DNA of 64,000 bases. It comes from Neoarius graeffei (taxonomy: Eukaryota; Chordata; Actinopteri; Siluriformes; Ariidae). Below are positions 28,685 through 40,700 of the stretch, one piece after another. The stretch lies in contig NC_083577.1 in assembly GCF_027579695.1 (NCBI RefSeq), forward strand, positions 37,342,198 to 37,406,197, in the 5' to 3' direction. Below the pieces are notes generated by a model. The model was not told where the DNA came from, ran no database searches, and saw only the letters and a program-made list of their open reading frames with translations. Both the position numbers and the translations under genes were made by a program. Within the stretch, counting starts at the first letter, position 1, and every line of letters begins with the position of its first letter.

Positions 28685-28768
28685 TCAGAACAGTGCGATT
28701 TTAACAGCTCCTTCTTGACACTTCTTAATGATCGCAATCTCCATAAGTTTCAGAAATTCTGCTTTTAC
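28685..28768 (-). CDS. cmss1: cmss1 last exon
   Basis: Acceptor CTGCAG|GTAAAAGC; stop TGA at 28685-28687. It encodes [20 protein letters not shown] then AVKIALF, in phase with ...MMDIPE from 47011. The short hydrophobic end IALF matches the GLF-type terminus I recall for this family. Confidence 0.82.
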   Translation of the reverse strand, partial: VKAEFLKLMEIAIIKKCQEGAVKIALF

Positions 28769-31700
28769 CTGCAAAAAAAAACCACACACACAGAGCAACA
28801 AAAGAGCTTGTGAACCAAACAACGATGTACAGGGTTTAAAGGAGAATTGAAGGCAAATTCATTATTATCAAAATTCTATTTCTCATTTTATTAAATATCG
28901 GAATGCATTTCTGGCAGCTATTTTGTCGCTGCTATAGCACGTTATGAGTGTCTGAAATATGCTCTGTAATATATCAGTCCGTACAGTTGAACTCAAAATT
29001 ATTAGCCCCCCTTAAATTTTGGAACATTTTCCCAAATATCCTCCAAATGTTTAAAGCATTGATAAAAATTGATATACACAAACAATCACCAGTACTATTC
29101 AGATGTTTGTGGTGCATTTTGGAATATGAAATTAGTTTTAGGCTGTCTTTATATGAAATATGGTAAAAATGAGTTGGTCAAAAAGATTAGCCCCCATGTG
29201 GATTCTTGCTTTTAAAACACAGTTAATTAACCAATCAGCTTTTAAACAACACCTGTGCAATCAATTGGCTTCCTAGCAACACCTGTAGTCAATTGGCTCC
29301 ATTCAACAGTTTAAAAGGACTCCAAGGAACAGGGCATTTGAATGAATGAGGAGGATTACTATTTGTCACAATGCCGAAGACTAAAGAAATAAGTCTTGAA
29401 CTCCGACAAAAGATTGTGGAGGCTCATGACAAGGGCCAAGGCTACACTGCCATTTCGAAGAGGTTTACAGTCTCCAGAACTGCAGTTCGGTGCATCATTG
29501 CCAAGTACAAGGAGACAAATTCGGTCAAGAACAAACCTGGTCGTGGACGCAAGTGTAAGATCTCAAGAACTCTGGAAAGAAAAATTGTCAGAGATGTCCG
29601 TAAAGAGCCCCGTACATCTGCGAAGGAAATTGTTGCTGACCTGGCCTCTTCTGGAGTTTGTGTGTCAAGGCACACTGTTGTGAGGGCTCTTCATCGGAAT
29701 GGGCTTCGGGGCTATCGTCCCAGAAGAACCCCCTTACTAAAACATCGTCACATCAAAGCCCGACTAAAGTTTGCCCGTGAGTACTTGAAGAAGAAAGATG
29801 AGTTTTGGAAGTCTGTGCTTTGGTCAGATGAGACGAAATTGGAGCTGTTTGGGCATATGGACATTGACTATGTATGGCGAAGAAAGGGAGAGGCCTTCAA
29901 CCCTGTGAACACAGTTCCCACAGTTAAACCATGATGCTGGTGGCAGCATAATGCTGTGGGGCTGTTTTGCAGCCTCAGGTACAGGCAGTCTGGTTCGGGT
30001 GCATGGCACCATGAAAAAGGAAGATTACCTAAAAATACTGAAGGAAAACATGCAGAAGTCTGCTCTCACTTTGCGCTTAGGTCGTCGTTGGGTCTTCCAG
30101 CAAGATAACGACCCAAAGCATACATCTAAAATAGTCCAGCAATACTTCAAGGATACCAAGACCAACGTCATACAGTGGCCTGCACAGAGCCCAGATCTCA
30201 ATCCAATAGAAAACCTGTGGCAAGTGCTGAAAAAGAACGTCCATACACGAAAACCATCCAATTTGGGCCAGTTGGAACAGTTTGCAATGGAGGAATGGGC
30301 CAAAATTCCTCAGGAGACCTGTGCCAACCTAGTGAAAAACTATTCCAAGAGGTTGTTGTCAGTTGTGGGTCAAAAAGGGTACACAATTGACTACTAATGG
30401 TCAGGGGGCTAATAATTTTGAACATCTCACTTTTGCTGTTTTTGGTTGAAACTCAGTGTGATAATAGGATATCATAATGAAACTTGTTGGACAATGTCTT
30501 CATAGTGCATTTATTTCAAGAATAAAAACATTTGTTGTCAATGGTCATTTTCATGGAGAAATCAAGAATTATGTTCAATTCCACAAGGGGGGCTAATAAT
30601 TTTGAGTTCAACTGTATGTCAAAGCAACGGCCGTAAACGAGATGCGTTGAGACCTGTGCGAGACGTCATAGGACGGAAGTAAAACGTACAGCAGAAATCA
30701 AAGCGACCGACATCTGCCAACGTCATCAAAAGACGCGCGCGCCCTCTTTCAAATGCTGATGTGATCAAGCCGGAAGTTTTGTTTGTTTTGATAGCGATCA
30801 GGAAAGTTTGAAAAAAGTAGGCAGTAATCGTCATTTAAACTCGTTTCTGTGCAATATTTCATTTGGAAAACAGTTTTCAAAATGGCGGCGCTGACACCTG
30901 GCTGACACTTCACGTTTCAAAGTCTCGCACAAGTCTCGTGAAGATCGCGCGGATAAGCGACGCTTGCCATGGACCAAACGAACTAAATTCATCATGGCTA
31001 AAAACCGAACAGGCCGATAAGTATAATATTTAATTGCCGATACGAGTCACGATATAAGGTTACTAAAACTGAAAACGTAACTGAATAATGATGATGATGA
31101 TGGCAGCACGGTGGTGTAGTGGTTAGCGCTGTCGCCTCACAGCAAGAAGGTCCGGGTTCGAGCCCCGTGGCCGGCGAGGGCCTTTCTGTGCGGAGTTTGC
31201 ATGTTCTCCCCGTGTCCGCGTGGGTTTCCTCCGGGTGCTCCGGTTTCCCCTACAGTCCAAAGACATGCAGGTTAGGTTAACTGGTGACTCTAAATTGACC
31301 GTAGGTGTGAATGGTTGTCTGTGTCTATGTGTCAGCCCTGTGATGACCTGGTGACTTGTCCAGGGTGTACCCCGCCTTTCGCCCGTAGTCAGCTGGGATA
31401 GGCTCCAGCTCGCCTGCGACCCTGTAGAACAGGATAAAGCGGCTACAGATAATGAGATGAGATGAGATGATGATGAAGATGATAAGCCCTTTATTGTCAC
31501 TAGTCACATGTACCAGCGAAATTAGCCGTCAACCTGTCCGTACATATACAACATACAATTGGCATAGGGTAGACAGGACAGGAAGACAGGGATGAAGATA
31601 AAAAGGAAACACAACATGAGGAGAGATAAGGAAAAAAGAACACCCCCCACCACTATGCTCCTGTCAGGAGTACAGTGTGGGAACATTTAAAAAAAAACCT

Positions 31701-34700
31701 TTGCACAAAGCACACAACAACACGAGTACACTTTAAACACGGGAGTTGAGGGGGGGGGGGGATGAGGGGTAAGGGGGGGGGAGGGGAGGAGGTAATCCAG
31801 CGCAAGCAAGCAGCCGTCCGCTCCTGCAGCCATGAAGGCGCTGGTCACGCACCCGCTTGTCACACTGGGGGTAAAAATGGCGACCACGGAAAGTTAGAGA
31901 AGGAATGCGAGAGTGTCTCCCGGCAGTGACCTTCAGGGGGAAATGTTGAATAACACGTTAATTAAGAAATAAAGCAAGTTTAAAAATGACTCCAGCTCCC
32001 TTGACGGCAGCCCCTGTCAGTCTCAAGCAGTAGCAAGTTCATGGGTTTTTTACACCACATTTTCTCCCATGGTACCGTATAGCAACGTGTCTGTACGTGT
32101 ACAAAATAAACGCATCACTGGTGTGTATCTCTGCTTCCTAGAAAAGCCATGAAGCGCACTTCTACACATGATCAAAAGATCCCATGTATAAAAGATTTGT
32201 ACAATAGTCTTAGGGCTGGTGCAATACGCTGCAATAATAGATTCAGTGCTGCATGTAGAGTTCAGTAAAGAAATACACCAGCATTTTTTGACCTTTTCTC
32301 CATTTACTGTACTGCAGCTGTGCTGCATTTCAGCGCGTTTCCGTGTTCTGAGAAAACAACCGACAACTCCTCCTATAAATGTTTATGTAACGCGCATATA
32401 CTTTATTGATTATTCAGCCACATTTTATTCAGTGTAAATAAAGCTTTAAATCTGTATAATAATTCACCCCTTCAGAGAATCCATGGTGATAGTTTGCATT
32501 CAAGTGGGTCAAACGAACTTCAGAGCACCGGAATGAAATATTAAATTGAATCTCTCCAGTACTGTGTAAAAGTACACAGGAACACACTTCCTCTCGTGTC
32601 CGTCATTCGAAGACCAGTGTGGTGAATTCACATCACATAGCTGTGTATTTAAAATATTTATTCGATTCAACGACTGCCTTTTATCTTCCATTATGAGTGA
32701 GTGTTATATAACTGCTTTTCTGTTCTGTTTTCAGTCCGGAGCAACATGCCGATATATTTTTATCTGAAATCCTTTAGTGGACAGAGAACACTGGAGGAGT
32801 TCTCTCCTTTCACAAAAAGGAAGAAAAAAAAAAAAAAAAGCAACCGTTCTGAGGAATGCAAGGTTAAATCCTCTTCACTGGGACTCGAGAGAGATGTGAT
32901 GGACAAAAGAGATGTGTTATCTATAGGGAGGGAAAGTGAAACACAGCGATCCTAGTGGTAGCGTTCCTAAGCCGAGAGCATCATCATCATCATCATCATC
33001 ATCGCGTTTTCCCGTTTTGCTGCTTGGCAGCCTTAGGGCGCTCTTCCTTGAATCGTAGTTCGAGGAATTGCTTGAAGTCATTCTTCGTCATCATCATACG
33101 TCTAACTTGGGCGCTGTCGATGTCAAGGGCCCGCTCGACTTTGCTCCACAGGTGACCGTTTGGTTGTGCAAATAACACTTGCTTCTGCAGGGAGTCGTTG
33201 TTCATCCTGCATACATGAGCTAAGTATTGTAGATGTTGCTTGATGCAAAAATTGCGGATGGGTAGTGTTCCTGTAATATCACGGAGTTGTTGGTTCGATA
33301 TTTCAAAACTCCAGTCAGCTGGCTCAGATGGTGCTTGGCCGTCTGTCTGGAGTATTCTTCCGTTGATATCCTCGTTTGACCATTTTCCGTAGGAATCCAT
33401 GCCATACAACTTCAACCTTTCTTATTTCCTCTTCAGATAGTTCCCAAGCTTGGATACTGTATAGTAATCGAGATCTTACACAAGCAGTCAGGAATTTGAT
33501 TCTGGTTGCAAGTTGAATGCGTCTGTCAGTCAGGACGTGTTTCAGTTCTTCCCATTTCTGGAAGGCAGACCCTATTCTTGTATACAGTGACTGAGAGGTG
33601 TTACTAGTACTAATACAGGGATGTGATTTGGGGCTGGTGAAATTATCTGAAAATTTCAGCCGGGGGTCTGGGGGCCCCCAGCTGGTCCAGGGCAGCACCC
33701 TGGTGGGGGGACAAGGGGGGCAAAGCCCCCCGAAGCTCCTGGGTTTTGGGGTTTTCTGACTTAAAAATTGTATTAAAATGGCAAGCAAACACACAAGAAA
33801 AAAACTTGTCATGATTAACAAATTCAAGCCAATTTAATGGTCAACATGCAACTCTGACACACACACACACTCGCGCGCACGCACTCTCGCGCGCTCTCTC
33901 TCGCGCTCTCTCGCGCACGCGCTCTCTCTCGCGCGCGCACTCTCTCTCGCGCTCTGTCTCTCGCGCGCGCTCTCTCACTCGCGCGCACTCTCTCTCACAC
34001 ACTCTCACTCACCCCCCCCCAAGAACCAGCGCGGCAGGGCCCGCTAGCCCCGCGCCTTGGGACGTAATTCGCCCCGAGGCGAGCCGTGGCGCTCTGCTTA
34101 GGTTTCGTTTCTATCCCGGGCTCCAACCCGACTTTGGACGCTCGTAGCTCGGGCAGGGGAGGTCCCAGTATCCCCAAACTTGACAGCCAGAGACCTCTGC
34201 CCTCTCCCCAAAGAACGAAATCGCTGAACAAATGTCTCACAGTCTCATGTCCAACGTCTGTAGCAACCTCTTTCTCCAACCATTCCCAGCAGAACTTGTT
34301 TTTCACTATTCTGTCGATTTCTTTAACTCGATTTGCATCTTTACGCTCGATCACGGAGGCTGCCATCTTTCAACTCTTTGTTTGAAGCGAGCTTACGTAC
34401 AGCTATCTAACAAGCGCGTTCATTGGTTGTTACAGAGCGATGGACCAATCACGTACCTCGTTTCATCTCAATGACGTAATTGCGTCAATGAGATGAAACG
34501 AGGTACATGATTGGCCCATCGCTCTGTAACAACCAATGAATGCGCTCGCTTCAAACAAAGAGTTGAAAGATGGCAGCCTCCGTGATCGAGGCGTAAAGAT
34601 GCAAATCCGAGGCTGCCATCTTTCAAACAAAGTCAGAACGAATAGGATACGAATGTGGATTTGAGGGAAAAATCGGAAACATTTTTTTTTTCAAGTTTTG

Positions 34701-37700
34701 AGGTGAAAAAAGCGGAATTCCGCGAATTCGCGGAAAAATCACATCCCTGTAATACTATTGAAAATCCCATAGACCCGATTTTTAAAAAAATTCCACGAAG
34801 TTATGACGTGGAACTTGTACACCCCCAAAAAATGTGTTGTATACGTTGGGATTATCTACTAACTGTGAAAGTATCAGGTGAAATTTCGCTGTCTTTTAAA
34901 AGATCGAAATTGCGTCTAACCTGTCAGAAACGGACTACAACCAAACTGTCTAGTCAGAGTCACTCACATTACGTCAGCAGTAGGCTTAGCTATCCCACGA
35001 CCGGGAAGATCTGTGTATTTTGATCATGCTATGTTTTGCGCCAGACTGCAACCACCGGTCAGAGACAAATGGTTACAAATTTTTTTACTTTCCCAAAGGA
35101 TCCCGAACAACGTCGGATTTGGATTGAAATAATCAGGTGAGTTGCATGTACACAGATTTGGAAAGGCGCTAGACTTGCGGTGACGTCACATACGCGACGT
35201 CGGGTTCGTGTAGTCTTTGATCAGCTTATTAAAAAACGTTCAAAACAATTCAAATCGGTGGAAAAAAATAAAGTATGATCACCAGGATCGATAGAGCTGC
35301 CCGACATGCACAACATATGGAAGCCATTGTCTTAACTTTGAAGCGTAACGCGAAATGTAATTTTTTGAAAAGATATTCCCATTCACTTTGCCATAGAGGT
35401 TGGAACGCATCCAGTAGGGGGCGATGAGATTACTTTCCCTCCCTATTCTGGCACCATTGCACTGATTTGAATTGGTGACCCTGTGCACTCCAAATATACA
35501 AACATGACAAATTAAAGGAAAAGAATGGTGCCTGTTATGCTGCTGTATTTTTCTAACATGGTTTGTGTTCACTTTTCCCCTTAAACAGAAGCGTCACTAG
35601 GCCATTCGAACCTTTGTCCCAGTCTCAAACAGGTTTTCCGCCAGAATTGCCCTGTACTTTGTGCCATCCATCTGTTCCTTCAGTCCTTTCCTGTCCCTGC
35701 AGATGAAAAATATCCCCACAGCATGATGCTGCCACCACCATGCTTCACTGTAGGAATGGTGTTTTCAAAGTTTTCCTGACTGATCATCTTTATCCTCTGA
35801 TGAAACATTTTGGTCTCTCAACAATGTGTCAATCCACAGAGCACAAGAGCTCAGCGAATGATTTATTGTCGATGAGAACAATGTAAATCGTACGCTTTGG
35901 CCTTCACCGTCACCAGATTTCAAATAGACTGCAGACCTGCCAACCTTGAAGAGGAACGATGCATTCACTCGGATAAGGCAGAAACTGTAATGCAAGTAGA
36001 CTGATAATTAAGAACATTATGACCACTCATAGAAGTGAAGAACGTTGATTATTTGGTAACAATGGCGTATGTCAAGATCTGAAATATATTCGAAGGTAAG
36101 GGAAGAGTCAGTTCTTGTAGCTGACGTGTTGGATACAAAAGAAATGGACAGGTGTGAAGACTGGAGAGATTTTGACAAGGGACAAAAAAATGGTGGTCGA
36201 GAGAGGCTACGATACGAGACAACACATCTAAACGCAGAAAGCACATGCATCAATACGGCAATGCGTAGCTGCATCACAAAACATCTTGCAAACTGAGGAA
36301 AAATGATTGCAAACAAATACAGCGTACAACACATGCAACAATTTGATCAGAGAACATACCTGCTGCAAATTCAGACAACATTACATGACATGGTATTTAG
36401 CAGACGCTCTTATCCAGAGCTAGCCTGGCAAGCCAGACTAAATGTGAATATTTAGTCTGGCCTCGATCCGTAGACATTTCCGACGGGTGTGGGAGGAACA
36501 ACCCGCTGTCTTTCAAACTGTCTCTGTGCGTATAGGCCAACGCTCTGACCGATCAGCGCAACAGTGACTGTGACGTAGTCAGAGCGACAGAAAGCAGTGG
36601 GGGAGGCCTTGAAATAAATAATTTTTCAAAATGCGTATTAATTAATAAACAGGTTCTAGAGATTAAGAAGTTTGGAGATAATGACCACAAGTTTGGAGTC
36701 TGTACCACGTACTTAACATACACTCTTATTTTTTCCAAGTGTTTTTCAAGGGTTTGCTTAAACTGTTTTTGAGAGTTTTTATTTAGTGGTGTTTGGTGAA
36801 ATAATTTCCCTTAAATTTAAAATAACGGGAAAATAAGAAACAATCAAAAAGTAATGTTTCAAAGCTGTTTATTAATTCTTCGTACTGCACAAACTAGCCC
36901 CATCCTTTTGGCTACGAGCGGAGCCAGCTGGTAGATCAGACTTTTGCCATAGCCGGTCGGCAAAACAGCGAAAACGTCCTTCTTGAAAAGGAATGAGCGG
37001 AGAGCCTCTTCCTGCTCATGTTTCAACGAAAACTTCAAGTCTAATTCTTCTAAAACTGATTCCAAAGCGGAGTCAAACGCGCCCTGTTCTCTAGCCGTAG
37101 CCATCTTTCCTGTTGCGCTTTCTCCAGCGTCACGCAGCTTTGTCGTCACTCCTGCAAAATCCCGCCCAAAGAATCCAAACAAAAACCTTGCGTTGTGATT
37201 GGCGGGCACGATTTGATGCCCGGGGTGTTTTTGTTGATATGGTGCGAGGCTAGACCCACTCGCTAGGCAAAAATATTTTTGGCCGCTAGGCGGGTGGGTC
37301 TAGTTTACTAGGCTAATCCAGAGCGATGTACAATGAGTGCAAAAGTCAGGTACACGAAGTGCTGAACTTCTAGACAAGAAAGTTCTAGTGCCAACTGAAC
37401 AAGTGACAGCAATACCTAGTGTAATATTCTGTTGATGTACCAATACTCAAACAGCCAAGGAAACAAACCAACCATATAAAGTACAACTAAATAGAGAACT
37501 CAAATGACTTCCCCCCCCCCAGCCTGGGTTGGTCTAAACCGAAACGCAGTTACACAGTGGGCAGGGAAGCAGGGGAGTCTTTAGTTTGCGCTTGAAAGTG
37601 GTCGGCAGTTCTGACCTCAACGGGAAGGTCATTCCACCAACAGGGAGCCAGGACAGACAGCAGTCTTGAGCGGGCTGGGCAGGACCGGAGAGGAGGAGGA

Positions 37701-40700
37701 CCCAGGTGACGAGTAATAGCAGAGCGTAGGGATCTGACTGGCGTGTGGGGCGGATCAGACTCTGGAGGTATGCAGGCCCTAACCCCTTGACAGCCTGGTA
37801 AGCTAGCACCAACGTCTTAAATTTGATACAAGCTGCGATAGGTAGTCAGTGCAGGTCGGCTGGAAGAACGAGGGAGGCTGTAGACCAGGCGAGCTGCAGC
37901 GTTCTGAATGAGCTACAGGGATCTGATGGCAGAAGCTGGAAGGCCAGTAAGAAGAAAGTTGCAGCAGTCCAAGCATTAGAGAATCAGCGCTTAGACCAGG
38001 AGCTGAGTAGAGTAGGTGGTAAGAAAAAGCCAGCTCCTTCAGATGTTGTAGAGGAGGAACACACACAAACCCAGAAACACACTGCGAGTATCCACAACAC
38101 AACAAAAGCATTCAGAACATGATGAGAGGTTTCTGCCGGAGGACTTCCTGACAAACTCTTCAATGCTTCATGGGCTGAGTAAGTTGGACTTAACTTTATT
38201 TAGCTATTGATTATAGTTCGCTAGGATCAACAAGTCAATAAATAACATTAACGATATCTCTGTTCAATAATAAAACATGAAAATCCAACTTATTCAGCCC
38301 GTGAAGCATTGAAGGGTCTGTCAGTAAGTTCTCCGGCAGAAACCTCTCATCGTGCTGTAAATACTTCTGTTGTGTTATGGATATTTGCAGCACGTTTCTG
38401 TTTGTGTGTGTTGCCTGAGTTTGCAGTCGACACGTTAAGAAATCAAACTGTCGCATGTGTTGTACGCTATAATTGTTTGCGTCCACTATGTTTGTAATCG
38501 TTTTCTCAATTTGCAAGACAATATGCGCTGTCAAATCGATGCACGTTTTCTGCATTTGCTAGTGTTGTTTTAATTTGGAAGTGTTGTGGCCTCTTTAGCC
38601 AAATTGTTAAGGTCAGACGACTGAGTCGGAGCACCTTCAAAACGGCAAGGCTTGTGTGGTGAAGCAGAGCTACCAGAGGGAGTGTGATGCTCTGGGCAGT
38701 GCTCTGTGGAAAAGCCCTGGGTTCAGGCAGTCATGTGTACATCAATTTAACATCTGCCACCTACCGAAATGTTGCAGCCTTGGTGGGTCGCAGCTGTTTT
38801 GGCAGCATGCAGAAGACCAAAATTATATTAGGCAGGTGGTCATAATGTTCTGCCTCATCTGTATATACACGGGATTTTGCGTTAACCATCGGACGCTTTT
38901 TCAAAACCCCTGCACAACCGTCAATCATTCCAGATTTGTGTGTTCACTGGCTGATTTTATTGGGGTGGGGAAAGAAAGGCTGCTCTCTTTGTACTGTGCT
39001 CCAGTGTTAAAATATGGAGTTCCGATGCAAAATTTGTAAAGGTTGGTATAAATGGAGCCCTATGGGAAATTTTGAAGTGACACGTTACACTGCAAAAAAT
39101 GGCCTTTCAAAAATAAGAAATAAAAGATTAAAACAAAGCATATTTGCTTGAATCAGGTGAAGAAAAAAAAAAATCTGCCAATGGAACTAGTCAAATTTGA
39201 CTTGGTAAGATTTCTTAAAGTAAGATGAAAAATCTAACCTGTTTTTAGATGAAATAATTCCAAAATAAGATTGGGGAACTTTATTATGCGAGATCTGATT
39301 AACTCAAAATAGTTCTTATAACAAGATCGTCCTTCTTACATTTAGCCATTCAAGTCATTTTTATTTATTTCATTTTAAGGGTATTTCACTTAAATTCATG
39401 ACAAAGTCTTAGCAGTAAAAACTGAATTTAAGATAAATATACTAATATTAGGATTGTTAAATTCTACAACTAAGCATTGCTAGCTTAAAAGATTCTCCTT
39501 TTGTGACCTGTAATTAGTAAAATACTCTAGATATGAGACCAGAGACTATCTTGAATCAAGTTGACGACACGTGTAGCATTGCAACAAGTTTATTTTTTTT
39601 CCCCATTTCAACATTCAAACATTAAAACATCTCTTAAGATTCCACTTCCCCAGGACCTCAGGCACCAAAAAAAAAAAATAAAATAATAAAAAAACTACGC
39701 ATTTTGACTTACAGTGCTTACACAACGCCAAAGCAACAGTGCATTTTGGGGGCACTGACTATTCATGTGTACGAGGGGTTTACAAGATCAGGCACAAAAA
39801 ACCAAACAAACAAAAAAACCACTGAACTTAACTCACAGCATTCCAAAAAGCCCTCACTAAAACGCCCTCCACTCACTCATAGCCTTTTTGAAGGCACTTG
39901 TCTGGTCTAGAGTCTGTACCGTACAGCATCCAGAAGGAGCTCACTCTGAATGACTGAGAAAACAGTCGCAGTAAACTTAGGATCTGTAAGGTGGAGTTGA
40001 ATTGTAATGAAAGATTCAAAGATTTCAGTAAAGTTCATTTATTCCCAAAACAAGCATACTTTTTTCTTGAAACAAGATGAACCGCATTTGACAAATGTCC
40101 AAAATGTACTTACTTGTTTTAAAAAAACTTGTTTTATTTTCAGAAGTGCTCCAAATAAGACTTTTTTTCAAGACATTTTGTCTATACAAGATTTTCAAGA
40201 TGGACTGTCTAAAAACTAGCCTTTCTAGCTCAATGAGGTTTTGCTTGTTGGGCAGTTATGTCTTATAATAAGGGTGGCTAGATGTTTTGACTTGAAAATA
40301 GACAAATAAACTTCCTAAGATTTTTATTTTTTGCAGTGTAGACGACCACCACCACCACCACCATCCAGTGTTGTAGTCGAGTCACTAACACTACGTTCAG
40401 ACTGCAACCTGAAACGACCCATATCCGATTTGTTGTGAAATCCGATTTTTTTGTTAGGCCGTTCACATTACCAATTATATGAGACTTGTATGCGATCTCC
40501 AATATGAACGGAAAACGACCCAAAAGTGTCCCGCATGCGCAAATTGACACGTAATAAGCACATCTACGTAATACGTAAACAAAAAAAAAAAAAGCGCACT
40601 CTTCAAGTTTGCAAGTAAAGCATGGAGATGAGGCGAGACCTGGCGATGTGGTTTTTGTGGCGGCGGCGGAACTCACACAATAACCTGATTAATGTGGGCA

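Larger units (their letters stand above)
36383..38060. repeat. Dispersed repeat hosting RecQ-fragment element 1
   Basis: TTACATGACATGGTATTTAG ... CTTATCCAGAGC resumes after the inserted element as ATCCAGAGCGATGTACAATG. It runs on through GTCATTCCACCAACAGGGAG and AGTCAGTGCAGGTCGGC, motifs I have often seen as fish interspersed repeats. Class uncertain. Confidence 0.45.

Noticed and set aside
33860-34010. Short regular repeats resembling an array
   Set aside because: A TCTCTCGCGC microsatellite without spacers; no CRISPR-like structure, and the DNA is eukaryotic.
33995-34160. Ribosomal RNA-like GC-rich sequence (CGCCTTGGGACGTAATTCGC)
   Set aside because: It lies inside a TIR element and overlaps a coding frame; I could not align it with a conserved rRNA segment.
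36982-37198. 71-codon + strand frame, mirrored at 58014-58229
   Set aside because: Antisense of the RecQ-fragment ORF; its apparent conservation merely reflects the other strand.
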